This document shows, in pieces, positions 11,453 to 23,580 of a stretch of 64,000 nucleotides of DNA (its first letter is position 1; each line of letters opens with the position of its first letter). The notes under the pieces are model-generated. The model was not told the origin of the DNA and did no database searches. It was given only the letters and a program-made list of their open reading frames with translations. Source of the DNA: Arabidopsis thaliana (taxonomy: Eukaryota; Streptophyta; Magnoliopsida; Brassicales; Brassicaceae); NCBI RefSeq assembly GCF_000001735.4, contig NC_003070.9, forward strand, positions 18,089,971-18,153,970, written 5' to 3'. The position numbers and the translations under genes are program-made.

Positions 11453-11811
11453 AAGCGTCTGTAGAAGAAAAGTCTCTTCTTATGTTGTTAACTTATGATA
11501 CTTCGCATCCTTTTATTGTTTCGTTTCTTTTTTGTTCTAGTTAAGTTTCTGTCAGAACCTTAAATTTTTGTCTGAATGTTAAGTTAAGCTCAATTTTGAG
11601 TGCTTTGGGTGTTCAATCATTGTTATCTTCGTCTATCATTACTTATTTTACCTAAGTATGGGCCATATGAATAGGTAGACAAAAAAGCATTCTCTACCAA
11701 GGGTCACAAATTTACATTTCTCATATTTAGGCTCAACTTGGTTGGCTATGTTCACATCTTTCACTCATAATAAGCATAAACAAAAAGATTGAAGAAAGTG
11801 TTGTTTTCTCA

Positions 11812-14617
11812 CTAGTTGTAACTCAAAACTGAGACTTTAGCTTGAGGGCCACCTTGTACATAGACAAAATCATAAGCTTGTCCTGCTCTCAAAGTCTTTT
11901 GCCATTGAGGAAGCTGGTAAGTATACTTCTGTCCCGTTGGGTTTAAACCCCAGATAGGTCCTGAGAGATCTTCAATCTTAAGCTTGAGATCTGATATTGG
12001 TTTTTGAGAATTGTTTTTGATGATCACTTTGTGCCTATAGTATCTTGTGTTCCCGGCTATCCAGTTGCTAGTTATGGAATGAAGAAACTCGATTTGTGCA
12101 CCTGATTGCTTTGGACTGTATGTTGTTGGTGTTGCTTTGTAAGATGAAGCTGTGACAGTTTTAGAGGAAATGAGAATCAGACACTGTAGAAAAAGTTGCA
12201 TTGGAAGCTGCAAGTAAAAAAGATCAAACCTGCTGGTTTTGTAGTTTCATAAGGTTTATATGATCCTCCTCCATAAGATCCTACAAAATGTTCATTACAT
12301 TACTTTATGATTCCATAAGGGTAAAGCTAAAGACTTTGAGCTCAAGGTTTATTGTTTAGTTACCTAAACTTCCTCCATAGAGTTTAGCGAATAGGCCAAC
12401 AAGTGGAGCTGTTCCTGACAATGTTGGTTCTGATTGCTCGTAATTTGAGCGGTCATCGGAATAGTTATCATTCTCGTCAGGTCCACCAACAAGAGCTCCA
12501 TAAATAACATTAGGATCACCCTGAGACCTTCTATACCAAGAGTCAAATCCTTGTACACAACTCACAGAAGAACGTTGAGCAAATATTGAAGGGATTGAAG
12601 AGCCTCTATGATGAACACGGATTGGATATTTCGGTCCATATCCAACTACATAACTCATTCCTTGACGGTTCTTTCCAAGAATGTAATCAGCCTGCAAAGG
12701 AAAACCTCGGTTACCGGATTGAAAAGAACGAGAAAAATTTTCGGTTTCTTGGGAGGATTTGATCATTACCTGAGATCTAGCAAAGTCAAGAAGCCCCTGA
12801 GGTTGCACCAAACCATCAGGGCAGTTGAGTTTAGCATTTGCTGCAGAGAGATAATCTGAATAAACCGCGAGAAGATACGCAGCCGCGGATGCATATTGCA
12901 GATTGTTCCACTCTCTAACATACATTAAACCACCAGGAGTTGTTTGAATGTTGTAGCCACCATTCTTCTTGAGGCAAGCACAAGCGAAGTAGTCAGCTTT
13001 GGTTTGATATTGCTTCAATGTCGAAGTATATATACCGCCTTTCCCTTCTAACAAGATCTATACACACACAAATCAAACAAGTACCATGATTAGTAGTATT
13101 TTTGAAACCGTGAAGAACATTCTTTAACAAAACTATAGTTTACCTTGGAGAGAAGGATTTGAACACCGGCGTATTTGTTATCCCAAGAGAACTCTTTCAC
13201 CCCCCAGCCAGTTCCTCCCATGTAACCGGAATTGTCCATAGCATACTTCAAGTAATACTGATCCCCGGTGGCGCGGTGTAGCCAAGCTGCAGCCCAAAGA
13301 AGCTCATCCTTCAAAGAAATACACAAGAGAGACATTTTAGTAGTGGAACAAGATTCAATGGAAGGATTAGAGAATGAAAGTGTTGAGAGAATATATATAC
13401 CGAGTAACCAGATGACATGTAGAAAGCTTTTGCATTTGGGATAGAATTTGTGTATAGTCCTCTGTACTTGTCAGCAAATGAGAAGAGCTAAAATATACAA
13501 AAACAAAGTTTCAAAAATGTTGAGAATCTAAACCGAACCGGATTCATAAACCAAAGTAAGAGGAGTTGAACAAAAAACAAACGAACCTCTTTGGCATGAG
13601 ATAAGAGAAGAGCAGAGTAAGAGGAGTTAAATGGCTTGAAAGCCAAGGAAGCAGCGGCTAAAGCAGCAGCGGTTTCACCGGCTAGGTCCGAGCCAGGGTG
13701 GTACGGGTCAAGCTTATAAGCTGTTCTTGAAGTGGTCATGTCCTCGGGACGTTCCCAACAGTAATGGTCTGATTCTCCATCTCCAACTTGACCCCATAGA
13801 ACATTTGGTTGAGGATGAGCCTTGATGAAGTAATCAGTACCCCATCTGATTGACCATAATGTCTGTTGCATCTGGTTCGAACTGGATAGCTCTTTCCGGT
13901 TATCAACCGCTGCCCACGATAGCATCGTCACTGCGAAAGCCATTGGTAAACCGAATTTCACATGGTCTCCAGCATCATAATATCCTCCCTCCAGGCTCAC
14001 CTATTCATTCATACATACACAAACCTCAATATCATTTTATTACTTCATATATTTTCTTTATTGGAATTAGTACGTCAAGGTTTCATACAAATTAAATCTT
14101 TGTACTGATGACAAGTGACAACAATACCTTGTAGATTTAAGGTTTTAAAAAAATATTGTATGCCAGTAAGTGTTATTTTTTCCAAACAACAAGTTTTCTG
14201 TTTGAACCTATAGATGGTGATACAAGAACAGAACCAATACAAACCACACTAGCCAACATGTTCTAGTTGAAGAAGTGGTAATTTTGGTACTAGTTTTGCA
14301 ATTCATACGATGGTATTTATCAGGAAGTATCAATTTTGGAATGTATTAAGAGATCCATTGTATTAACCAACTATACTGCAAGCATTGTGTGTATATGGAC
14401 TTACTCCTTGAGCAAGACCATCCTTGAGACCAGAAGGGCCACGCCATTTGACACGTTGAGCAGCTGGCAACTTCCCTGATCGTTGAGCCTCAAAGAACAA
14501 GAAGGTCTTATCAAGAGCACTTCCGTAGTTATAGTACTCCGCTGCCGCGGTTGCTGCCGCTAGAAGAACGGACAGCAATAGGCTTACGCCGAACAATGAT
14601 CCACCAAACTTCCTCAT
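11812..14617 (-). CDS. GH9C1: GH9 endo-beta-1,4-glucanase with CBM49 (class C)
   Basis: Eight exons read on the minus strand (14617-14405, 14000-13587, 13487-13401, 13308-13144, 13057-12770, 12691-12364, 12280-12230, 12149-11812) give 627 aa. A signal peptide (about 1-26) is followed by a GH9 catalytic domain with DAGD at 80-83, the histidine signature [10 protein letters not shown] around 416, and [11 protein letters not shown] around 468-478 carrying the expected catalytic Asp and Glu. After a Gly/Ser/Tyr/Pro linker comes a CBM49 cellulose-binding domain of about 100 residues. It is a secreted cellulase acting on cell-wall glucan; I recall root-hair expression. Intron 5 (12692-12769) is 78 nt with no stop in frame. 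Intron 7 contains a second AG at 12208-12209 that would throw the frame out. Confidence 0.95.
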
Positions 14618-15837
14618 TTCTCTATGTCAATCTAAGTTCTAAGTTTTCTCTCCAAAGAAATTTTCTTTGTTCAAAATTGTGAATCTATGATGTGAGTTAG
14701 TATAGACGTGGGTGTATTTATATAGACATGTTGAGAAAGAGAGAGAGATTGTGTATGTGAGTTTGGTGTGTGAGAGAGAGGAATGTAGAGAATCAAATAG
14801 GTACGAAACTTGTCTGAATAATCATTGTCTTTGTCTTTTTTTGTGTTCGTGTGTTTTATGTGCCTTTGATAATAGTTGTGGCCTTCACGTTTTGTTAGAG
14901 CTTCTCACGTTGTTCCTCGAGACTTTTGTGTATAAAAGCTGAATCAACTATGCCTCACCACGTGTATACCTCTTATTCGCCGTTGGATGGAAGCGTTATT
15001 GACTAATGCATTTGATAGAAACAGATGAATGTATCTTGTTTTAAAATTTTAAAAATGGTACAAAGAATAATATTTGGTTGATTTTTGATAAGGTGTGAAC
15101 GGACAAGTAATCCATTCGTGGTATCCACTTCTTGCAAAAAAAATTCATTTGTCGCTCGATTGATTTGTGTTCTGATATGTCCATAAGACCATAACTTATA
15201 GTTTTCTTTTGTCGGTTTATTTTAACAGAAAGTCCATGTATAGGTAAACTAGGTTCGGGCGATTAGACCGGACTACAAACTATGTATTTTGATGCATCAC
15301 TTGATCATGTTTTGACAATGTTTTTATAGCTAGAGCAAAATGCTAATTGGAAATTTTATAAGGTTATAGGGTTGACCCAATCTCGGTTGAATGAGTTATA
15401 AATTTCATAATTTGTTATAAAAATTTATATAACAAAATAATTTCGTGTTCCATTATTGGATTTGATTCTTTGAGTAGGGTTATTGAATTTCTAAAAAAAA
15501 TATTAGATGTTTCTAAAAAGTGTATATTTAGAAAATTTGTCAAAATATTTGATTTTGTTTTGTTATAGAAAATTGAAAGTTGTTTGTTTATAATTAGATA
15601 AAGGTAAAAAACATTGTATTTCAATAAACCTAGAATTTAATAGAATTAAAATGGATACTAAACTTATAAAATAAGACATGAGTTCAATTATTTTAAAGCT
15701 CTGAAGTGACCAAAAACCAAAATCAAATCAACCTATCAAATGAATAAAAAAACCTTAAATAAACTAAGCAACAAAACCTAAACCGGAATAAAACTCGACG
15801 GCTGAACCGCCATAACCGAGTGGTATTGTTTTCCATA
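14618..15837. other. Promoter side of GH9C1 and 3' side of ENODL6
   Basis: This holds the upstream region of GH9C1 (read leftward) and the tail of ENODL6. TTATATAGAC-type TATA sequence lies at about 14715-14726, roughly 100 bp upstream of the GH9C1 ATG, next to a GAGAGA run. At 14877-14893 there is a near match to the root-hair element (TG, four bases, TCACGTT), with a mismatch in its 5' flank. No gene is supported. Confidence 0.45.
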
Positions 15838-16452
15838 CTACACAAGACTAAAAACCGTAATAACCAGAATCGAAATTGTAACTAAACCGGCACCTAAGAA
15901 CCGACTCGTTTTCCTCACGGCGTGGTTTTTCTTGTGAGCTGAAGCGGGTAGAGACGAGGAAGGTGGAGGAGATTGCGGCGTAGATTCCACCTCCATGACT
16001 TTAATAATCATTTTCTGACCTTGTTCACAGTGGCCTGAGACACCACTAATGAAATAAAACAAACCGGGACGGTCCAATTTGAAAACCGTATCATCGTGGT
16101 TGGAGTAAAGTTCCGGTTTGGTCGTCTGACATTTCTTGTATTCGTCTTCTGTTACCACCAAAACAGAGTCTTTCTTGTACTTGAAACCTTTCCACCAAAT
16201 CAAAACAAAACTCAATATATGCATTACGATGATCATAAATTCATAATAGAAGCAAAAGAAAAACTTACGGATAGTGTCGCCAACTTTAAACCGGTTCTTG
16301 GAAGCCCATTGGTTAAAGATGTCACTTTGGTTACTAGATTGTGGAATGATCCAACCATTTTCTCCTCCAGCTTCAAATTCAGTACATGACACAAGTGAAA
16401 ACACGTAAAAACATACGAAGATCGAAAGCAGAACAATCTTTTGTCCACCCAT
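15838..16452 (-). CDS. ENODL6: Early nodulin-like phytocyanin, GPI-anchored
   Basis: Two exons (16452-16269, 16187-15838) joined across an 82-nt intron give 177 aa. An N-terminal signal peptide (about 23 residues, ending near SLVSC) is followed by a plastocyanin-like fold (WASKNRFKVGDTIRFKYKK … HCEQGQKMIIKV). A short Ser/Pro-rich stretch and a hydrophobic C-terminus then suit a GPI-anchor signal. ENODLs keep the phytocyanin disulphides but usually lack the copper ligands, so it is probably a cell-surface arabinogalactan-like protein rather than an electron carrier. The frame is open upstream to 16602, but the downstream ATG at 16452 is chosen because it starts directly at the signal peptide. 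It diverges from the zinc-finger gene on the plus strand. Confidence 0.9.
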   Translation of the reverse strand: MGGQKIVLLSIFVCFYVFSLVSCTEFEAGGENGWIIPQSSNQSDIFNQWASKNRFKVGDTIRKFFFCFYYEFMIIVMHILSFVLIWWKGFKYKKDSVLVVTEDEYKKCQTTKPELYSNHDDTVFKLDRPGLFYFISGVSGHCEQGQKMIIKVMEVESTPQSPPPSSSLPASAHKKNHAVRKTSRFLGAGLVTISILVITVFSLV

Positions 16453-17092
16453 TTGAATCCTCTTTTGTTTAATTTCTGATATCGAGGGATTGTTCTCGAA
16501 GAAAATGTTTAGTTTTTCTGCTTTGTGGTGCTTAAGGTTTGAATTTAAGTAGTGTGAGAGTGCAGCTAGGTTTGTTACTAGTTTGGCTTTGCTTGTCCAC
16601 AACTTGAGGGATATCTAATAGATATTGTTTTGACTTATTATTTGCTACTTTGAAATTTGAATTTTTGTTTTCAAAGAAATACGACTAGTTGAGGAAAATC
16701 TGTTTTTGTGAGTATTTTTCGTATTAATTTTGACTAATATCATAAAGCGTTAAATAATTTGATGATTTTTTTTTGTGTTTTTGGATTCTTTTTACATATT
16801 TGAAATGTTTGGGTGATACATGGGATGAAGTGAGAATAAAGGGATCTATTCGTAAAATAGATAAAATATTCGAGACTTCCGATTTGCGGAATAAATATGA
16901 AGAGGACTAAACGACAGCAGATCCCGTCGTTTTCGTGTTGTTCCGTCACCGCCATCTAAACACCACTCCTTCACCTGAGCCGCGGCGAAGAAGGTGGAAG
17001 CGAATCTATTAGATTAGGGTTTATACGATTATAGGAGGACGAAATCAGAAAGACGAGCTAGAGGAAGCTGCGATTTTTCTGGAAGATAAACA
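16453..17092. other. Shared divergent promoter of ENODL6 and the C3HC zinc-finger gene
   Basis: The 640 bp between the two opposite start codons must hold both promoters. An open frame at 16740-16955 on the minus strand shows no domain and is not called. The plus-strand leader (about 16960-17092) is purine-rich, without introns in the sequence shown. Confidence 0.5.
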
Positions 17093-20000
17093 ATGGCACA
17101 AGATTCAGAGAAGAGATTCCACCAAATCATGGATAAACTCTTTACCCCATCGAAATCTCAGCTTCCTTCTTCCTCCACCAGGTCAGTCTCTTCTTGCTGG
17201 TTACTGTTTTACACTGTGCATCGATTCATCTCCATTATCTGAGTTCCATTGTTTCGCTGATTGAAGTGTGGATAAATTGCTTAATCTCAGAGATGATTTT
17301 GTATTTGTGTTCATATACATTGCTCTTTGGATTGATTTCAGATGTTAGTTGATTTTGTGATATTTGCATCAGAGCTTGTGTTCATGTTATGATTCTGCGT
17401 CAGCTTATGTATATATCCTTTGGTTTGTGTAGTTCTTCTGTAGAGCAACAATCAAGAGGCAAGAAGCGTCAAAATCCTTCATCTGCGTTAGCATTGGTTG
17501 AGCCAAAGATTGTATTAGCTACCATTGATAGGTCTTCAGCTTTGAAGGTTCCTGCTGGAACATCGCCTTCTGGTCTTTGCAGGCCGTGGGATAGAGGAGA
17601 TCTTATGAGGAGGCTTGCTACTTTCAAGTCCATGACTTGGTTTGCCAAGCCACAGGTTTGCTTCTTGTGACCTTTAAACCACAATTTTCCTTCCGTTAGA
17701 ATTTAAGTCATTTCTATCTCGTTGTTGTATGTTCCTAGCTATAAAATTCTTAGCTCATTCTATTTTTTGTGTGTGTGCTGGTAGGTTATTAGTGCTGTAA
17801 ATTGTGCGAGGAGAGGGTGGGTGAATGATGACGCAGATTCTATAGCTTGTGAATCTTGTGGAGCTCATCTTTACTTTTCAGCCCCATCTTCTTGGTCTAA
17901 GCAACAAGGTATGGTTAAAATTTTATTTTTCGTAGAATCATCTCTATGTAACTGATACTCTGATAAACAGTTATATGGTGTGTCCTCACTAAAATTGGAT
18001 ATCTTCTCTTTGATATCTGACAGTGGAAAAAGCGGCATCAGTCTTCAGCTTAAAGTTAGAGAGTGGACACAAATTACTTTGTCCATGGATAGAGAATTCA
18101 TGTGAAGAAACGCTTTCTGAGTTTCCGTTAATGGCACCGCAGGATTTAGTCGATAGACACGAAGAACGGTCAGAAGCTTTACTTCAACTTTTGGCCCTTC
18201 CTGTTATTTCACCATCAGCCATTGAGTACATGAGGAGCTCAGATCTGGAGGAATTTCTCAAACGACCTATTGCACCTGCATGTAGTGACACAGCAGCAGA
18301 AAGTTCTCAAACTGAATCCCTTACCAATCATGTTGGAGCGAGCCCGGCTCAACTTTTCTACCAGGTTTGACCTGCAACTAGAGATATGAATTATTCCTAA
18401 CTAACGTAGATTTTGGTAGAATTGGATGATCCTTCTTTTATTGTTCCTCTATCTACAGACTTTAATTTGGTCCGTCCAAATTATTCGTCTTTATTCATTC
18501 GATGTTGTCCATATGATAAAATACTAGCGTACAGTTAACTAGTGATCACTTTAGTGACTATGGCATCTTTTCTGAGAGGTTTTTGGTATAATATTGAGTC
18601 ATATCTGATTGTAATGCTGATGCATTGGTATTTCCAGGCACAAAAACTTATCAGTTTATGTGGCTGGGAACCGCGGGCACTTCCTTATATTGTGGACTGC
18701 AAAGATAAATTGAGTGAGACGGCTAGGGGTACAGAGACTATTGATTTACTGCCAGAAACTGCTACCCGCGAGCTTCTAAGCATCTCTGAATCAACCCCAA
18801 TTCCAAATGGCATATCAGGGAATAATGAGAACCCAACACTTCCTGACACATTAAACTCTGATCCTAGTTCTGTTGTACTGGACTGCAAGCTCTGTGGGGC
18901 CTGTGTTGGTCTATGGGTTTTCTCAACTGTTCCGAGACCACTAGAATTGTGTAGAGTCACTGGTGATACCGAAATCAATATAGAGAAACATCCCAAGGGT
19001 GGTACCCTTCAACATCAACCTTCAAGCTTGAAGTTTACCATAGCAGGAGGACCCCCAGCAACAAAGCAAAACTTCAAAGCAACAATATCGCTGCCTATTA
19101 TCGGGAGGAACCTGAGGTCAAGATTTGCTTCGTACTCTAGAGATCATGATCACGGGGATGTCAGTTCTATTCAGGATCAACAGAGTAGAACTGCAGAGAA
19201 CAACGGTGATGTTACACAAAATAGCAATCAAGTGATGAATGATATAGGAGAGAAGGCTGATGGTGGAAGAAACTCAACTGATGTAGAGAGTGATATTGCA
19301 CTACAAAACAAAGACAAACAAATGATGGTAGTAAGATCAAATCTTCCTGAAAACAACAAACCTAGGGATTCAACTGCAGGTAAATTGCTAAGAGTATAAA
19401 TGCAAATACAAATTTCTCTGATTTTTACAAGCACTAACTATGCTTAACATATCTTTCTTTGTGATTATAAAGAAAAATCAGCGACATCAAACAAACAGAT
19501 GGAATTTGATCCAATCAAGCAACATAGGCATTTCTGTCCTTGGATCTGGTCAACGGGTAGAAGAGGCCCTGGATGGCGACAGACTCTGTCTGCATTACAA
19601 CGGCATAAAGGATCTTGTCAGACTCCACCATCATCCTCTTCCCTCTTCAAGGTAAACATCCCACTACACTCTTTTTCATGCATCCTTACACTCGCTTTTA
19701 GTATTAGAATGGAATTAAAGCTAATTACAGATGGGTAGATATAACTCAACTGCGACTATTGTCATGTATTCTCGACAAGAAGATCATAGTAACTTCCTTT
19801 TGTAGCCAGTAATAGCAGGATCTATGACTAATAGTATTTAAACTTTTTTTGGCTGAGAGTGCAACTTATGCCCTTGTCCCTGTTAAAATTATGCATGACG
19901 TTTCCTTGATTTGATATCTTTGGATACTCTCTGAGCATGAGATAAATGATCAAATCCTAACGAACAAGAACCACATACATTTATATGAGTTCTTATGTCA

Positions 20001-20138
20001 TAAATGTCCAATTTCTGATGTCTTTGATGGTTCTTTACGTGATGTTGTCAGGTAGATGATCCGTTAACATCTGTTCGAAACCTATTTAAGTCGCCATCCC
20101 CGAAAAAACGAAAGCTGAACGGAGGATCTTCAAGCTGA
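17093..20138 (+). CDS. MEM1: C3HC-type zinc-finger nuclear protein (NIPA/ZC3HC1-like)
   Basis: Seven exons (17093-17181, 17433-17655, 17785-17908, 18024-18364, 18638-19379, 19473-19651, 20052-20138) give 594 aa. The C3HC finger lies around residues 75-190: RRGWVNDD, CESCGAHLYF, then the HKLLCPW ligand pair. A second cysteine/histidine unit in the C-terminal half (CKLCGACVGLWVF, HRHFCPWI) matches the NIPA/Rsm1-like repeat. The C-terminus carries the basic nuclear-localisation motif PKKRKL. The human relative ZC3HC1 works at nuclear pores and in ubiquitin ligase control. I recall the Arabidopsis gene as MEM1, needed to prevent DNA hypermethylation, but the symbol is from memory and less certain than the family. 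ATG chosen is the first in frame, giving MAQDSEKRFHQIMDKLF. Confidence 0.88.
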
Positions 20139-20881
20139 GACACCAGACGATTTTGTCCCTGAAAAAAACTTGAACCCTCTTGGTCTACACTGTATCGAAA
20201 TTTTGGAACTTGAAAAACTGTGATAATCATGTGTTATGCGTTATTTGTTGATCCCTCAGAAAAGTAATCTATGTTGTTGTTGACGTATTTGACATTGCTA
20301 GAGCTTAAAATCATTCACCTATTTGACATGGCTAGAGATTAAAATCATATGTTTACACATGAGTTTGTACCGAACTATATCAAAGTCTTTGAAACATTAA
20401 CAATACTCGACTTTGCTTGGTGATCAGATCGGTCTCGTAAACAAAATTTGGTGGCAGGAACACATTACATTGCCTAAAACAAATCCATCCATCTCATAAT
20501 GTAGGATGATTGACGTTTATTCAATCACTTTCGTTTTTTTTTGGCATTATATATCTTTATGAATATTTGTTACTTGTATATTTGCAAAAAGATAATGTAT
20601 AGTTTTTATTCTTCCAACTAGAAACTCAAGTGTGCGGATTTTTCCTGAATACGGATGAAGAAGACAAGCACAAGTAGATCTCATAGATACAACCAATTCC
20701 TCTCGTCATGTCCCACTATCTTCATTTTATTTCCTTAAAAATACTTTTTATTAAAAAAAAAAAATCGCAATTGCATGAATACTTTACTATTTAGTATTTA
20801 TATAAAAATAATTATGTGGACCATCTCCGGATTTGTTTATACCGAGGTTGTAACAATAATGATTAAGGGGTTTGGGGAGAA
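20139..20881. other. Intergenic tail of the zinc-finger gene
   Basis: This contains the 3' end of the zinc-finger gene and AT-rich spacer. No open frame with codon structure, RNA gene or clear repeat is seen before the LTR-like segment that follows. Confidence 0.5.
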
Positions 20882-21344
20882 TGGAGTAACTTCTTTATTA
20901 ATGACGAACGGAAAGACAGTAATTAACAGAACGGAAAACCGTAAGTACAGAACGGAAAACCGAAAGTACAGGTCGGAAAACCGATATTAATGGTCGGAAA
21001 ACCAGAAAATACAGAATGGAAAACCAGAAAGTAAGAGATAAAGAGCTAGACAGCAATTCTCTCTTAAATTCTCTGAGTGGTGATAGGTTCTGGATCTCTC
21101 TTCTTAGTAGTGTCTCCTCTTATTTATAGGCAAGGAGCTGATCTAGGGTTCTCTTAGTCTCTCTTGCGATTTCTCTGTTTTGCCCTTCTGAATTTATCGG
21201 GTTGGACCAAGCCGTGATGGGCCGAGCAGTCATTCTGATGGGCCGTTGTTCTGATGGCCGTTCTTCCTTGTTAGGAGCTTTCTTGACTTGTTCTATTTGT
21301 GTTTGGGCCGAATTGGGCATGGAGGGCAAAGCCCGTATCCCACA
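20882..21344 (-). mobile_element. LTR-like remnant (possible solo LTR)
   Basis: Read on the minus strand this 463-bp stretch begins TGTGGGATAC and ends TTACTCCA. It contains GGCCCA-rich sequence, a clear TATA box in CCTATAAATAAGAGG and a CT-rich leader-like part, followed by five copies of a short GGTTTTCC repeat. TG..CA ends, an internal promoter and moderate GC content in an AT-rich spacer fit a solo LTR. I could not find matching 5-bp target duplications at these borders, so exact limits and family are uncertain. Confidence 0.4.
20928..21030. repeat. Short tandem array with GGAAAACC core
   Basis: Five copies of a unit of about 20-22 bp, each containing GGAAAACC (AGAACGGAAAACCGNAAGTAC in the better copies), lie in a row. 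Copies diverge toward the right end. They lie near one end of the LTR-like segment. Confidence 0.8.
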
Positions 21345-22581
21345 AGATTCATGGCTCAAGTCAAGTTTATGGATTGTGTTAACATATTCGTGGTTCTTAA
21401 AATTTTTCATGATTTAGGATTTGGTAACTTTTTTTATAGCTTATCAAGTTCATGAAGAGCGTGAATCTCACGTAAAATAACCTTAAACACGAAAATTACG
21501 ACAAGAAGTGAGATTCGTACTTTATTACTACATTCTGTGTCAAATATATGTGGAAGTCATATGCTTCTGTCAGCTGATGACTCGGACTTTTGTAGGCCCT
21601 CTTTCGTGCGTTACCTTTTCGAGTTTACCAAGTCTTTCACTTGACACGTGTTCGGATCTTAGCGCGTTGTCATATTATTAGACTTTTAAAACTTCTGTAT
21701 GTTTAGGTTTTGACCCCTTGATTTTGTTTAAATTCTTTATATCTCCATGAAATCTTTGTTAATAATAGTTTACATCTTACATTCGTTTTTTTTTCTTTTC
21801 CTAAATTGACACATTCTAATTCGTGTTGAAAATTTGTGTCCTACCAAACATGGTAATTGCTCGCGCAAGTAGAAACTGTTCTCACACAGTGCTTAATTGT
21901 TATTAAGATTTTTTCTTCATCTACCGTACCAATTACACCTATCTAATAATAAAAAGTGTCAATTTATTAACGATTTTGATTGTTTTCTAGATGACTAGAT
22001 GTGATTGTAATGAATCATACTTTAATAGACGCGGGTTTAGCACCAACACGACCAATAATATTCATGTTCGGTTTTTCAAATTGCATTTAATGTATCTCTA
22101 TCTACTGATTATGGTTTCCATTATTAATAGTGTAATACTAACATGAACTAAAAAAACTTGCAATTGCAATGACAATATTTTTCTTAAAAAACCGTCATAA
22201 TGACCTTTTCAAGTACTATTTCATAAAGCAAATTATTAATCAGAACAATGATTCCTAAGGTGATAGTAAGAAACCCATGTTCAAATATAAATGGTAAAAG
22301 ACTAAAATCAAGTTATTGCCTAACAGTGTAAGATGCAATGCAATACATACATATTCACCACTTTATCCTAATAACAAAAAAACACGGTCCATGATTTCAT
22401 ACTCAACTTCACATTTGACCCACTTTTAATTTATTTCCAACTACAAAGAAATTCCATTTTATACTATTATTTACAAATACAACACATATTGAGAGAGAGA
22501 GAGAGAGTGAGTCACAAGAATTACGACACTAAACCTAAACCCAATTCTCGAGAAAAAGAAAGAGAAAGAGAGAATAAATAA
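21345..22581. other. Intergenic region upstream of the Usp-domain gene
   Basis: AT-rich spacer with no supported gene. A GAGAGAGAGAGAGAG run at about 22492-22508 and a purine-rich leader precede the Usp gene start. Confidence 0.5.
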
Positions 22582-23580
22582 ATGGAAGATGTACGGAGGA
22601 TTGTGGTGGTCGTAGAAGATAAACAAGCGGCGAGGACGGCGTTACAATGGGCACTTCACAACCTCCTCCGTCAAGGTGACGTCATAGTACTCCTCCACGT
22701 GTACTCTCCTCCACCGCGTAAGAAGAAATCCACGGCGGCGCGTCTCCTCCGCCGTCACGGATACAATCTTGCTCTCTCTTTCCGTGAAATCTGCGACTCT
22801 TTCTTCAACGTGAGTGGAAATGAATCTTGATCGGAAAGATTACTAGATTTTATTGATGGTTAGGTTTGTTTTTCCTTTGTGATCGTAATTTTGACAGACG
22901 AATACTGAGATCATTGTGAGAGAAGGAGATGATGATGGAAGAATGATTGCTCAAGTTGTCAAAGAGATTGGTGCTTCGATGCTTCTCGTTGGTCTCCATC
23001 AGAACAGCTTTCTTTACAGGTAGGAACTATTTTGATCGATACGGGGTCATTATTAAAGATTTTGAACCCTACATAGACGAATGAGTAATGTTTGTGACTT
23101 TGTGTGTCTTTGTGATGTGTAGATGGGCAATAAGTGGGATCGATGTAGCGAGAAATTTCAATTGCAAAGTGATGGCTATAAAGCAGCCTTCACCGGAACT
23201 TTCGCCTCCGGTGAAGGTTAAGGGACACAAGACCTCTAAGGCGACGGCGACAGCGACTTCAGATTGTTTAACTAATTTTGACTTTTCACAAATTGAAATT
23301 TCTGGATTACAGTAAGATTCCTAACCTCTTTTGTTATCAAGTCTATTTTTAATTAAAACTACGTGATTTGGTGAAATAGTTTTTTTTTTTTAGTTTGATA
23401 TTTTGGATAGAAACATTTCATAGTGCTGATTAAAAAAAATGAAACTTTGATTGAAACAGGGTTCCTGAGATTCCGACACCAACTAAAGTGCCATACAGAT
23501 TATGTCCGAGTCCTCATGCCATACTATGGAGAACAAGGCCCCGGAGGAGATCCAAAGACCAATACGGTGTCGGTTCATAG
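22582..23580 (+). CDS. Universal stress protein (UspA) domain protein
   Basis: Four exons (22582-22809, 22898-23019, 23123-23311, 23460-23580) give 219 aa. The N-terminal half has the Usp alpha/beta pattern: strand RRIVVVVEDKQAARTAL, strand DVIVLLHVYSP, then REGDDDGRMIAQVVKEIGAS and MLLVGLHQNSFLYRW. The classic ATP-binding G2xG9xG(S/T) signature is not evident, so this may be a non-ATP-binding member. The C-terminal part (after about residue 130) is basic and Ser/Thr/Pro-rich without a domain I recognise. Family members act in stress responses; the specific role here is unknown. The gene corresponds to At1g48960 by position. Confidence 0.88.

Noticed and set aside
12207-12213. Alternative start or acceptor giving [10 protein letters not shown] before the GH9C1 CBM49
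   Set aside because: Joining exon 7 to 12207 puts the frame out and hits a stop quickly; acceptor 12149 restores the family sequence.
16453-16602. Upstream extension of ENODL6 to the first in-frame ATG at 16602
   Set aside because: It would place about 50 residues before the signal peptide; the start at 16452 gives a normal secreted precursor.
20864-21412. AATCA at both sides of a wider LTR-like segment as a 5-bp target duplication
   Set aside because: The enclosed segment would not end in CA, and a 5-bp match is easily met by chance.
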